A stretch of 36,524 nt of DNA from a virus. The stretch spans positions 1 through 36,524 of the IMG/VR virus record IMGVR_UViG_3300013233_000068. One strand, written 5' to 3'. Positions within the stretch are counted from its first letter, which is position 1. Every line of letters starts with the position of its first letter. Below, in pieces: positions 24,032-31,489 of this stretch. The notes beneath the pieces were generated by a model. It saw nothing but the letters and a program-made list of their open reading frames with translations. It had not been told where the DNA came from and searched no databases. Made by a program: the position numbers and the translations under genes.

Positions 24032-24591
24032 CTCTCAACCTCCATGATAATCCGCAGGTCGTCTTCGTGGGATTTAATAACGTGCTTCCATGCTTCCTTG
24101 GACGTGGAATACGGGACTGACAATGGGTTCTGTACTACAACCACACTTTGCACGGTAATTTCACCTCGCATATCGTCCCCTGCGAAATGCCGCAACTCTG
24201 GGTAGAACTTGCGTTGTATGCAGTCCCTCCACTCTACAGGCTCTGCACCAAGCTCCTGTTCAGCCCTTCGCAAGGCTCTAGTAACTCGGCCAATGGCAAG
24301 TTCCCGTGTACTTCGCCTCTCCAGATAGATACGTCCTTCGTTTGTGGTCGGAGCATAATTCATCGTTACATAACGATAGTTATCAGGGAACTCCAATTTT
24401 TCAGTACACAATACCACATATCCATCAGAAGATAGTGTGTAGTAGCGTTCCCCATATTCAGCCCGCCAATTCGGCGAAGCTTCCACAACAAACGGCTTCT
24501 CCGTGATGTGGCTGGAAGCCCTCTGCTCCAGTCTGTCTAACAGCTTGTCCAGCCTGTCCCGGACGTCTCTCAGTGATTTAATTTCGTTCAT
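24028..24591 (-). CDS. Protein of unknown function, coiled-coil N-terminus
   Basis: 187 residues. Residues ~1-28 form a charged helix (LRDVRDRLDKLLDRLEQRA) that could be a coiled-coil, followed by a beta-rich part (GERYYTLSSDGYVVLCTEKL) and a helical RELAIGRVTRALRRAEQ segment. I do not recognise the family. The start overlaps the upstream gene by 14 bases. It is the largest gene of the AT-richer island. Confidence 0.7.
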   Translation of the reverse strand: MNEIKSLRDVRDRLDKLLDRLEQRASSHITEKPFVVEASPNWRAEYGERYYTLSSDGYVVLCTEKLEFPDNYRYVTMNYAPTTNEGRIYLERRSTRELAIGRVTRALRRAEQELGAEPVEWRDCIQRKFYPELRHFAGDDMRGEITVQSVVVVQNPLSVPYSTSKEAWKHVIKSHEDDLRIIMEVER

Positions 24592-24841
24592 CTTTTACTT
24601 CCTCTTTTCTCACAGATACTCTGTCAATCCATTGGATTGCAGCTACTGCTAACGCAGCAACCTTCACCATTTGCCTACGATAAGTTGGGGCATCAAAGGG
24701 ATGTATGACTCCTTTACCTAGTTGTTTTATGATAAAAGCAGTCCAATCATGGGAGTTGTGCGTATCGTCATGAGACGCTCCACCCCATTTAAAATCTTGT
24801 ATCACCCTTTCAGTTTTTATGTCCTTGAAGATTTCATTCAT
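24578..24841 (-). CDS. Small conserved phage protein with KWGGxxHDD motif
   Basis: 87 residues containing ERVIQDFKWGGASHDDTH near residues 11-28 and a helical PTYRRQMVKVAALAVAAI stretch. The E..xQD.KWGG..HDD pattern recurs in many small phage proteins and has some resemblance to all-alpha nucleotide pyrophosphohydrolases, where Glu/Asp residues bind metal. The similarity is not enough to claim an enzyme. GGAGGTAGAG precedes the ATG. Confidence 0.7.
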   Translation of the reverse strand: MNEIFKDIKTERVIQDFKWGGASHDDTHNSHDWTAFIIKQLGKGVIHPFDAPTYRRQMVKVAALAVAAIQWIDRVSVRKEEVKDERN

Positions 24842-25019
24842 CTCTACCTCCTATCTCCTTTCGTTTATCTAATACCATTTGTTTGTATTCCGCTCTATTC
24901 TGAGGAGTGTCTATTAAGTGAAAATCGTCGGTACATATTTCCACTTCACCTTCAAACTGAACTGAAGGATGCAAATGTGGATAATTACTGCCGCACTTTG
25001 GACAACGTTGCATTTTCAT
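24834..25019 (-). CDS. Small zinc-ribbon-like protein
   Basis: 61 residues beginning MKMQRCPKCGSNYPHLHPSV, with one clear CxxC and a later CTDDFHLIDTPQNR. Further ligands may be the His residues at 15 and 17, or Cys and His around residues 29-34. It is related in layout to Lar-like and other small phage zinc proteins. AGGAGG is seven bases before the ATG. Its function is unknown. Confidence 0.7.
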   Translation of the reverse strand: MKMQRCPKCGSNYPHLHPSVQFEGEVEICTDDFHLIDTPQNRAEYKQMVLDKRKEIGGRDE

Positions 25020-25031
25020 TCTTTATCCTCC

Positions 25032-25253
25032 TTACTTATTCAACAACTTAGCTATCAAACTACCCGCACAGACCCCAAGAAGAATCATACAGACTCCCAC
25101 ACTAATCACCGTAGCCAGCCACGGAATCGCCCACCAGACCGCCGAAGTTGTCGGTAGCGGGCGTAGGTGGAATAGGTATCCTACAACCCAAAATCCGAGT
25201 AGGATTCCAAAAACAAAACCCACCATCTCAGCCGCATCCTTATTCACTCGCAT
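25032..25253 (-). CDS. Small membrane protein, two spans
   Basis: 73 residues with two hydrophobic segments, MVGFVFGILLGFWVVGYLF and WLATVISVGVCMILLGVCAG, separated by a Pro-rich loop. AGGAGG is five bases before the ATG. It is in the leftward, non-lysis arm, so a holin role is less likely than in the 9-10 kb cassette. A superinfection-exclusion or membrane-remodelling role is possible. I do not recognise the family. Confidence 0.65.
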   Translation of the reverse strand: MRVNKDAAEMVGFVFGILLGFWVVGYLFHLRPLPTTSAVWWAIPWLATVISVGVCMILLGVCAGSLIAKLLNK

Positions 25254-25262
25254 CCTTTCCTC

Positions 25263-25379
25263 CTATTGCCACCCAAAACTTGCCGGCTCGGCCAGCATCC
25301 ATACTAACAAAAGCGTGAGTACACCCAGCAAATAACCAGTCCAAAATACTTCGCAGTAATGACATTCAGTCTTTGGCAA
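25263..25379 (-). CDS. Very small single-span membrane peptide, TTG start
   Basis: 38 residues from TTG at 25379, seven bases after a full GGAGG. The N-terminus carries CHYC and is followed by one membrane segment (FWTGYLLGVLTLLLVWMLA). The ribosome site has no other reading frame of better quality, since a GTG closer to it gives only 27 residues. It is the first gene after the polymerase and the copy-B palindrome. The start is unproven. Confidence 0.45.
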   Translation of the reverse strand: MPKTECHYCEVFWTGYLLGVLTLLLVWMLAEPASFGWQ

Positions 25380-25397
25380 CTACGCACCTCCTTCTAA

Positions 25398-25430
25398 ATG
25401 CTAGCATGTAGGATTTCTATATGCTATCAT
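25398..25430. repeat. 33-bp near-palindrome, copy B (end of DNA polymerase gene)
   Basis: Left arm ATGCTAGCATGTAGG, centre ATT, right arm TCTATATGCTATCAT, complementary at 12 of 15 positions. It matches copy A (3599-3631) at 27 of 33 bases. It covers the polymerase stop codon. On the minus strand it is followed almost at once by the GGAGG of the next gene, in the same place relative to a ribosome site as copy A on the plus strand. Confidence 0.6.
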
Positions 25431-27772
25431 TTACTCCAATCGAACGCCACTACGTCGCCCCACGATTTCTCCGAGACGGCGCAGCTAGTTTGAATTACCA
25501 ACGGGTCGGGATAGGGCACAGTTACCTGCATCGCTTCCCGCACTCGCCGAAGCAGCGGGCGGTGTTTTGCATACGGTAGCTGCATCACGAGCGAGTCATG
25601 TACTTGCAGCAAAAGCTCCACCTCCGGCACCTGCTCCCTGATATTGACCAAGCATCGGTTAATCACACAAGCAACAGTTGACTGCGGCACCCACGCAAGA
25701 GCTTGCGGCAATAAGCCCTCAATCCGGTCGAAGAATATACGCCGATAACCGAAGGCGTTGTAGATTGTCGCATTAGTCTGCAACTGCATCTCGACTCGGC
25801 GATGCCAGTCTTTAATCCGAGGGTGGGCCGCGAACCACCGGGCGCGGAAAAACTCAGCCTGCTTGACCGTCACGCCTAGGCCGGCTGCCATAGTCCGTGG
25901 GCCTACTCCGTAGTTAATAGCATGAACGGCCATCTTCGCCAGCTTGCGGCTAACGCCCAGCACCTTCGCATTTTCTGTATGGATGTCCACATTCTCCCGG
26001 AACATCTGTTTCAACTCTTCATCTTCCGCTTCCCATGCGACTACTTGTGCATCAGCCCTGTCAAGGTCGCAGTCAGCGATAACGTATCCGGGGTCAGGTA
26101 TGAATAGCTTACGGATGTTGGGGAAGTATTCATCGCCGATAGGTACATTCTGTAGATTCCCGCCATTGCGGAAGGCTGTTTGACTGGAAGCGAACCGGAA
26201 AGTTTCCGTCCCTGCTAAGTTAAAGGATGTCCGAATGCGCCCATCCGTATCCAGTGAGGCCATCGCATAGGTAGAGAGGAAGACGCCCAGAGACCGCTGC
26301 CGTACAATGGCGTCAGTCAGGGGGCGAATAGCCGGTTCCTTGGCCGCCAGCTTTTCCAACGCTTCCGCATTAAGCGTCGGGCGCCCTGTCTTTCTATGAC
26401 GGATTGGGGGCAGCCCCAGTTGATTATAGAACAAATCAGACATCTGCTTAGGACTCTTGCTGTTTAAGGGGTAGCCTACCATTGTAGTAATATCAGCGGC
26501 AATCTGTTCCTGCCGCTCCAGCAGGTCGGCTGTCAGTGCCGATTTCGCTGCGGTGTCCACTCTCACTCCCCGAAGCTCCATCTCCAGCACAGCAGACCAG
26601 AGGCGGCGCATCTGGAAGTGCCACTGCTTATCCATCCCCGCCGCCTCGATTGCCGGTTCCAACTTCTCCCATATAGCGAAAGTCCACACGCAATCCTTCG
26701 CATTATACTCCCAGCGAGTCGCGGCGTCTTCCCGTTCTCCTTTCCACTGGCAATACCAATCACAATAGAGGCTGGCTAGGTAGTCCAGTGACTTAGTCGT
26801 GCCGGGGTAGAGTAGGTGGTGAGCCAACATTGTGTCGAAGGCGGGGCGAGGGTAGAAACCGAAGAAGCGGATAAAGAACTGTACGTCGTAGTTCCAATTC
26901 TGTCCAATGATGTAAGCTCTAGGATGTGTGAGCACATGCTTCAAGTGCTCGATGATACTCACTTCCTCTTCCTCCAGATAGTAGCCCTCTGGCTGTAAGA
27001 GGGTGAAGAACGGGATGCAGATGGCCCGCGTCGGCGAAGTGGCGATACCAACACAATCGACATAGTTCCCGTAGGTTTCAATGTCTACCGCTAGCGGCAC
27101 CGCATCTTCAACCAATAGACGGTCTTCAATCTCGGACAGGAAGGCATGTACGTCGGAGGCAGACGGGGATAGCACGAAGTCACGTGTGGGAGGAGTAGGA
27201 GATATGACTCCAGTAGCTACCCCCGCCGCCCTTTTCAAGTCGTGGATAGCGATTACTTTCCACGATACCATACGTAAGATTCCGGCCGGGTGATATGTTG
27301 GGATAACTGGGGCGGGAAGTAACCCACCGCTGGCTGACTCGGTGATGATACTCCCTCGCCAAGACCCGATGCCGTTGTGACCAGTGAGGGCCCACAAGGC
27401 TGTGTCACCCAATGCAATGACGCAACGCAGTTTGGGCATAGTTTGCAGGGCGGCAAACAGTTCTTGCAGACCCTCTTCGATTTCCGGTTTCGGATAGCGG
27501 CCATGTAGCGGTTCGATACCCAACAGCCCCGCTTCCTTTTTTCCGTAAAAGAACTTCTTAATATCATTCGCCGGGGGCCGATAGGGGCACACATTCAGTA
27601 TCCGGCACTCAGTCCTGTTTATCCCCGCACTGTGTAGAAGGGTCGTCAGCAATCTACCACTGGCCCCGACGAAAGGCTGGCCGGTCAACTCCTCTTCCCT
27701 CCCCGGAGCTTCACCGACTATAGCAATCTCGGCGTCAACAGGCCCACTTGCGGGCACTTTCACATAGGCCAT
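25427..27772 (-). CDS. Uracil-DNA glycosylase / DNA polymerase A fusion
   Basis: 781 residues. Residues ~1-200 are a family-4-like uracil-DNA glycosylase domain with GEAPGREEE (20-28), GQPFVGASGRLL (31-42) and a YHPAGILR active-site-like motif. Residues ~225-390 contain a 3'-5' exonuclease-like AVDIETYG. The polymerase palm follows: motif A is DLDRADAQ (569-576), motif B has Arg609, Lys613 and Tyr621-Gly622, and motif C is HDS (725-727) instead of HDE. The motif A position that is Glu710 in E. coli is Asp574. UDG-like domains joined to family-A polymerases have a precedent in phage SPO1. It is the replicative polymerase of the phage. The start is a TGATG overlap. Confidence 0.88.
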   Translation of the reverse strand: MAYVKVPASGPVDAEIAIVGEAPGREEELTGQPFVGASGRLLTTLLHSAGINRTECRILNVCPYRPPANDIKKFFYGKKEAGLLGIEPLHGRYPKPEIEEGLQELFAALQTMPKLRCVIALGDTALWALTGHNGIGSWRGSIITESASGGLLPAPVIPTYHPAGILRMVSWKVIAIHDLKRAAGVATGVISPTPPTRDFVLSPSASDVHAFLSEIEDRLLVEDAVPLAVDIETYGNYVDCVGIATSPTRAICIPFFTLLQPEGYYLEEEEVSIIEHLKHVLTHPRAYIIGQNWNYDVQFFIRFFGFYPRPAFDTMLAHHLLYPGTTKSLDYLASLYCDWYCQWKGEREDAATRWEYNAKDCVWTFAIWEKLEPAIEAAGMDKQWHFQMRRLWSAVLEMELRGVRVDTAAKSALTADLLERQEQIAADITTMVGYPLNSKSPKQMSDLFYNQLGLPPIRHRKTGRPTLNAEALEKLAAKEPAIRPLTDAIVRQRSLGVFLSTYAMASLDTDGRIRTSFNLAGTETFRFASSQTAFRNGGNLQNVPIGDEYFPNIRKLFIPDPGYVIADCDLDRADAQVVAWEAEDEELKQMFRENVDIHTENAKVLGVSRKLAKMAVHAINYGVGPRTMAAGLGVTVKQAEFFRARWFAAHPRIKDWHRRVEMQLQTNATIYNAFGYRRIFFDRIEGLLPQALAWVPQSTVACVINRCLVNIREQVPEVELLLQVHDSLVMQLPYAKHRPLLRRVREAMQVTVPYPDPLVIQTSCAVSEKSWGDVVAFDWSK

Positions 27773-27939
27773 CAGTCGCCTCCCTCTACTTCACGCAAGA
27801 ACAGTGTTGCCGCCGGGTGGTCGGGCAGCGTTCCTCGCATCCGCTCTTCTTGCTCGACCTTCCACTGCTCCGCCTTCTCTTTGGACTTGAAGACTTTAAG
27901 CGGATAACGGAGAGAGGTGGAGACTAGATAGTACTTCAT
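27772..27939 (-). CDS. Small basic protein between polymerase and methyltransferase
   Basis: 55 residues (MKYYLVSTSLRYPLKVFKSK at the start). It is linked by ATGA to the methyltransferase stop and by TGATG to the polymerase start, so it is embedded in a continuous coupled operon. It has an alpha/beta pattern, with strand, basic helix (KEKAEQWKVEQEERM) and a final strand. It resembles small phage proteins that share an operon with DNA-handling enzymes. No family is recognised. Confidence 0.7.
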   Translation of the reverse strand: MKYYLVSTSLRYPLKVFKSKEKAEQWKVEQEERMRGTLPDHPAATLFLREVEGGD

Positions 27940-29258
27940 TCCGTTGCCTCCATCCGTTCGTCGAAACGAGACTTGGCATAGCCCGCCGCTTCGCTGTCTT
28001 TCTCTATACCGATTGCTCGAAGGTGCAGGCTGTTCGCTGCCGGAAAGATAGGGCCGGTACCGGCGAAGGGGTCTAGAACTGTCTCGCCCGGCAGCACACT
28101 CCGCCGAAGCAGATTTTCGTACACCGCCACCGGCTTCTCTGCCCGCCGGATAGTTTTGATAGCCGGAACTTGTATCACATCCGGCAGGGCTTCAACACAA
28201 GGGCGAGCACCATAGCGGGTAAAGATAATGGCGTCGTAGGTTCGACGCGGCGCAGCCTTGGAGAATATGTGTCCCACGCCTTTCACCCATATCAAAGGGG
28301 TGCGCCAAGTAGACCAGCCGGCGGCATCGAAGATGTCGGCAAGGTCGTAGAACATGGCTATGTGGCAGAAGGCGTAAAGGTGTCCGCCCTCGGCCATCAG
28401 TCGTGGGCCTTGCTCTGCCAGCAGTTGATAGCACTTCAAAGCCTCTTCTCTAGAGTCGCTATATGTATGCTGGCGGGCCTGACCGAAGTCGAAGGTATCT
28501 GCTTCGACGCCGTAAGGTGGGTCGGTCACTATGCAGCTCACTTTCTCCTTCACTTCTGGAAGCAGCACGTGCGCATCGCCGACTAGCATCCGGTGACGGG
28601 GTTGCGCCGCCCCGGCGCCTGAGCCACTCTCCGCCCTCGCTTGCTCTGCCAGTTCCACCAGCTTCCCTTTAAGTTCTCGCTCCACTTTCTTCTTCGCCTT
28701 CCTCAAAGCGTCGGCTCGTGATGCCGCCTTACCCACTTCGGGGTCGTCCAAGAAGTCCGCAAGGAATATATTTTCCTGCACCTGTGTGGCGGCATAACCC
28801 TTCGCTTGTTCAACTGGCTTGCCAGTTAATTCTGCTGCGGTCTCCGCCATAGTCTGTGCGCCCTTCTGCTTTTTTCGTAACTCATGCAGCCGCTTTGTCG
28901 CCTCGGCTACTTCCTGCCACGTCAAATCGACTCGAATTATGTTTTCATCTAGCTCGGCTTCTTCCCGTCCAAGCTCGGAACAATCGGCTAGAAATAGTAC
29001 AGGGCAGCAACCCTTCTTGACCTTTGCGCCGTTGCAGGTGAAAGACTTGCCCGCCGCATGTAGCTGTTTGACTGCCCGAAGGCGGCGCTCCCCGCTTATT
29101 AGCGTATACTGTCCCTCCGGCTCTTCGGCTACTACAGGCGGATGCAACAAGCCGTTGCGGAGAATACTCTCCGCTAGCTCCGCCAGCTTGTCCTCTGCAA
29201 ACTGCCTCCGATGGCGAGTCTCCGCCACCTTTATCTGTGTCAGCTTTACTTCCTTCAC
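27936..29258 (-). CDS. ParB-domain / beta-class DNA methyltransferase fusion
   Basis: 440 residues from a GTG start preceded by AGGAG. Residues ~1-110 are a ParB/Srx-like N-terminal domain with GERRLRA at 56-62. A helical linker (~110-215) follows. The methyltransferase part has DPPYG at 246-250 and DPFAGTG at 396-402. The order, catalytic motif before the AdoMet-binding FxGxG, marks the beta class, which methylates adenine N6 or cytosine N4. ParB-methyltransferase fusions are common in phages and plasmids. It probably protects phage DNA from host restriction or regulates it. No restriction endonuclease gene is adjacent. Confidence 0.88.
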   Translation of the reverse strand: MKEVKLTQIKVAETRHRRQFAEDKLAELAESILRNGLLHPPVVAEEPEGQYTLISGERRLRAVKQLHAAGKSFTCNGAKVKKGCCPVLFLADCSELGREEAELDENIIRVDLTWQEVAEATKRLHELRKKQKGAQTMAETAAELTGKPVEQAKGYAATQVQENIFLADFLDDPEVGKAASRADALRKAKKKVERELKGKLVELAEQARAESGSGAGAAQPRHRMLVGDAHVLLPEVKEKVSCIVTDPPYGVEADTFDFGQARQHTYSDSREEALKCYQLLAEQGPRLMAEGGHLYAFCHIAMFYDLADIFDAAGWSTWRTPLIWVKGVGHIFSKAAPRRTYDAIIFTRYGARPCVEALPDVIQVPAIKTIRRAEKPVAVYENLLRRSVLPGETVLDPFAGTGPIFPAANSLHLRAIGIEKDSEAAGYAKSRFDERMEATE

Positions 29259-29267
29259 CTTATACTC

Positions 29268-30107
29268 CTACTCATAGTCTCGGACTGCAACGAACTTGGG
29301 CATCCGAGGCACGCCGGCTTTAGTCAACTCGGTGTAGCGATAGGTAACTAGCTTCCCTAACCAAGCTAGTTCATCCTGTTCCCGCTCGATGTCAGTAAAG
29401 CCGGTACCTAGGTGGAAGAGGGTACCGTCCTTCGCCCGGCATAACAGGGCGCCCATGCGTCCATAATGCTTACCGTCGCCCGGAACTACTTGCACCACCA
29501 CCGCTTCCGCTTCTAGCCATCGTTTCAGTTTCAGCAAATCCCGGCTGCGCCCGAAGGTGTACTCGGCGGCGGGGTTCCGGAAGATTAGACCTTCTCCGCC
29601 TAGAGAAATTATCCGCCGGTGCGCCCGGTCAATTTCCTCTTCCGTTTCCACTACCCCCAGCGAGGGCAAGAGGCTTACTAGTAAATCCTCCCCAGCAATT
29701 TCAGTCTCCAGTATTTGGCGGCGCCATTGGTAATCCCCTGCCACCACAAGGTCGAAGACATGGTACCGCACTTGGAGCCAATCGCGGGCGGTGCTGTGGC
29801 TATTGCGGACTATGGAGACTGCCCGCTGGAACTCGCCCCGGCCACAGGACAACTCGCCATCGAGCGGCAGGTCGTCGAATTGGCGGCGCATGTGGGTAAG
29901 GACTTCCGGGGGAGTGGGGAAGCGCCGCCCCGTGCGGGAGTAGAATGCGCCCTTGTGCCAGCGGGCACGCACGCCGTCAATCTTCTCCTCCATCCGCCAG
30001 CCAATGACAGGAGTCCGGTCGGAGTAAGTATGCGCCAGCATGACAAACTTCTTCGCGTCGTGCATCCGGGCAAGGGCTAGCTGGCTTCTATGCGTCGCCA
30101 TCTTCAT
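29268..30107 (-). CDS. ATP-dependent DNA ligase
   Basis: 279 residues, with the adenylation motif KIDG at 42-45 (Lys42 is the nucleophile), LDGELSCGRGEF, EGLIFRNP and LLKLKRW motifs in order. A short C-terminal OB-fold-like part follows. This is the compact phage-type ligase that seals nicks in replication and repair. There are two possible starts. The second ATG, at 30101, is six bases after GGAG and may be the true one. It overlaps the upstream gene and sits beside the methyltransferase and polymerase. Confidence 0.88.
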   Translation of the reverse strand: MKMATHRSQLALARMHDAKKFVMLAHTYSDRTPVIGWRMEEKIDGVRARWHKGAFYSRTGRRFPTPPEVLTHMRRQFDDLPLDGELSCGRGEFQRAVSIVRNSHSTARDWLQVRYHVFDLVVAGDYQWRRQILETEIAGEDLLVSLLPSLGVVETEEEIDRAHRRIISLGGEGLIFRNPAAEYTFGRSRDLLKLKRWLEAEAVVVQVVPGDGKHYGRMGALLCRAKDGTLFHLGTGFTDIEREQDELAWLGKLVTYRYTELTKAGVPRMPKFVAVRDYE

Positions 30108-30396
30108 CTCCGGCTATGAATAGGAATCCGTTACGGAAAGGCTTGATGCTGCCCTTCACCCATGCAAACTCAGGCATCCCGTCTACGTGACGGAATAGTT
30201 CCCCGGAAGGGATTAGGTAGACTAGCGCGGTGGGTGTTGTGGGATAGTTGAAGCTGACGTATCTGTGCCCAACTATGACCTCTGGCGCTCCAGCAAGTAG
30301 CTTCCGCAACAGCGTCTTCGACAGTTTGTGTTGCACTACCGTAAACTGCCTCGGCAGTTCTAGCTGTGTCTGTGTGTAGAAATCAGTTATTGTCAT
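30088..30396 (-). CDS. Small protein of unknown function in the replication operon
   Basis: 102 residues from ATG 30396, eight bases after a GGGGGAG. A longer frame from 30546 would run through the preceding membrane-protein gene, so it is rejected. The product has a beta-rich pattern with FTVVQHKLSKTLL and later RYVSFNYPTTPTALVYLI. No family is recognised. Overlap with both neighbours indicates coupled expression. Confidence 0.65.
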   Translation of the reverse strand: MTITDFYTQTQLELPRQFTVVQHKLSKTLLRKLLAGAPEVIVGHRYVSFNYPTTPTALVYLIPSGELFRHVDGMPEFAWVKGSIKPFRNGFLFIAGDEDGDA

Positions 30397-30637
30397 AAAC
30401 CTTACTCCCCCTTCTGTCGAAACGGCTACCGGTGAAAAGGCGCCGGATGCAGTAAGTGCGCATAATCGAGACGAGGGTAAATATCGCCCCGATGGATAGG
30501 TTGTCGGATAGGGTAACGGCGAGACCGAAGAAGGGAAAGACAACAATCTGCGTTCCCACCGCTACCCAGTATCCGACGACTACGTTGACGCAGGCTTCTA
30601 GCAGCGAGTGTCTACGTAGTTGCCGCGGCTTCGTCAA
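30383..30637 (-). CDS. DUF7220-type small membrane protein
   Basis: 84 residues. The pattern HSLLEACVNVVVGYWVAV, then FPFFGLAVTLSDNLSIGAIFT and SIMRTYCIRRLF, is a well conserved phage family of unknown role with two membrane-spanning stretches. The start is a TTG that overlaps the stop of the upstream SSB-like gene (TTGA). The ribosome site is weak, so coupling is likely. It may anchor replication factors to the membrane, which is speculation. Confidence 0.75.
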   Translation of the reverse strand: MTKPRQLRRHSLLEACVNVVVGYWVAVGTQIVVFPFFGLAVTLSDNLSIGAIFTLVSIMRTYCIRRLFTGSRFDRRGSKVYDNN

Positions 30638-31065
30638 GCAGCAGCTACCCTCTTCACATCAGCGTACACCGTCCCGTCGTCGGACATCCGGTGCTTGACG
30701 GTCACCAGTGCCATGTGGCCGACTACGTCTTGCAGCGCCCACTTCTTCGACATATCAATGCCGACGGCTTCCATCAGACGGCCAAGGCCGATGTTCTTGC
30801 CCTTGCCCATGTCGAGGGTTCCGGCATCAGTGAGGTCGAGGAAAATTGACTGCCGAACGGTGTTGTTCTCCCGGCCAGTCTCCTCGACCACATTGGCGTC
30901 ATTGACGGCCCATGATACATCGAGAATGACCTTGCCGGTATTCGTCGTCCGCACATTGACTCCTTCCGCGACCGCAGAGTATTCACCCTCCGGAACGGGA
31001 ATGAAAGTCGTGTCAAGTTCACCCGATTGCTGCTGTTGCATAAAGGCTTCTGGATTAAAGTCCAT
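30634..31065 (-). CDS. DUF669-like single-stranded-DNA-binding protein
   Basis: 143 residues. MDFNPEAFMQQQQSGE, then IPVPEGEYSAVAEGVNVR, VRQSIFLDLT and MGKGKNIGLGRL followed by a final TVKHRMSDDGTVYADVKRV are the pattern of DUF669-type phage proteins, generally annotated as ssDNA-binding. Its neighbours are a Sak4-like ATPase and a Cas4-like nuclease, a combination typical of phage recombination modules. It would coat single strands during replication and annealing. Confidence 0.75.
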   Translation of the reverse strand: MDFNPEAFMQQQQSGELDTTFIPVPEGEYSAVAEGVNVRTTNTGKVILDVSWAVNDANVVEETGRENNTVRQSIFLDLTDAGTLDMGKGKNIGLGRLMEAVGIDMSKKWALQDVVGHMALVTVKHRMSDDGTVYADVKRVAAA

Positions 31066-31070
31066 GCTTC

Positions 31071-31304
31071 CTACCTCTTCTTCTTTGTTTTTACCGGTTC
31101 CTGTACTGGTTCCGGTTTACTAGCCAGCGGCAACTCTGCCTGTTGGCTGGTAACTGGTTTCGCCCCGGCGTCGCATAGGTCGCGGAGCAGCGTCGTTACT
31201 CCGTCGAGGCTGGTGGCGACTGCCGTATGGTGTTGGCCCTCGGAGTCTAGGTAACTACACACAAAGCCGTTGTCGACACTGACAATGTGGACATCTACCT
31301 TCAT
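31071..31304 (-). CDS. Small protein of unknown function
   Basis: 77 residues, with a beta-rich N-terminal half (VDVHIVSVDNGFVCSYLD) and a long Pro/Lys/Glu tail after residue ~55. The start is linked by ATGA to the next upstream stop. The basic low-complexity tail (EPVKTKKKR) could contact nucleic acid. There is no family and no catalytic motif. Confidence 0.65.
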   Translation of the reverse strand: MKVDVHIVSVDNGFVCSYLDSEGQHHTAVATSLDGVTTLLRDLCDAGAKPVTSQQAELPLASKPEPVQEPVKTKKKR

Positions 31305-31489
31305 CGGACTGCCTTGGGGGTCTTTTGTAAGTACGACGGAATCAGGCAGCGGACGGCGTGGTGGCGCGCAAAGTTGTAGCCATATAGTCTATCGCCTATC
31401 CGGATGGCAAAGGCAGTGATTCCGCGCCCGCGCCAAGGCACCCACTTGCCTGCATAATAATACTTGAAGTACATTCGTCTCTCTGTCAT
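31301..31489 (-). CDS. Small basic Tyr/Arg-rich protein of unknown function
   Basis: 62 residues, rich in Tyr, Arg and Trp (YFKYYYAGKWVPWRGRG), with a beta-rich look and a Lys-containing C-terminus. GGGAG precedes the ATG. It is part of the tightly packed leftward operon between the Sak4-like ATPase and the SSB-like gene. A nucleic-acid contact role is only a guess from charge. Confidence 0.65.
   Translation of the reverse strand: MTERRMYFKYYYAGKWVPWRGRGITAFAIRIGDRLYGYNFARHHAVRCLIPSYLQKTPKAVR

Noticed and set aside
13473-30080. Scattered GCTAGC sequences as further copies of the palindrome
   Set aside because: GCTAGC occurs in many coding places here (for example near 9936, 13473, 14694, 15357, 16019 and 20637) without the 33-bp context, so the short core alone is not evidence of a regulatory site.
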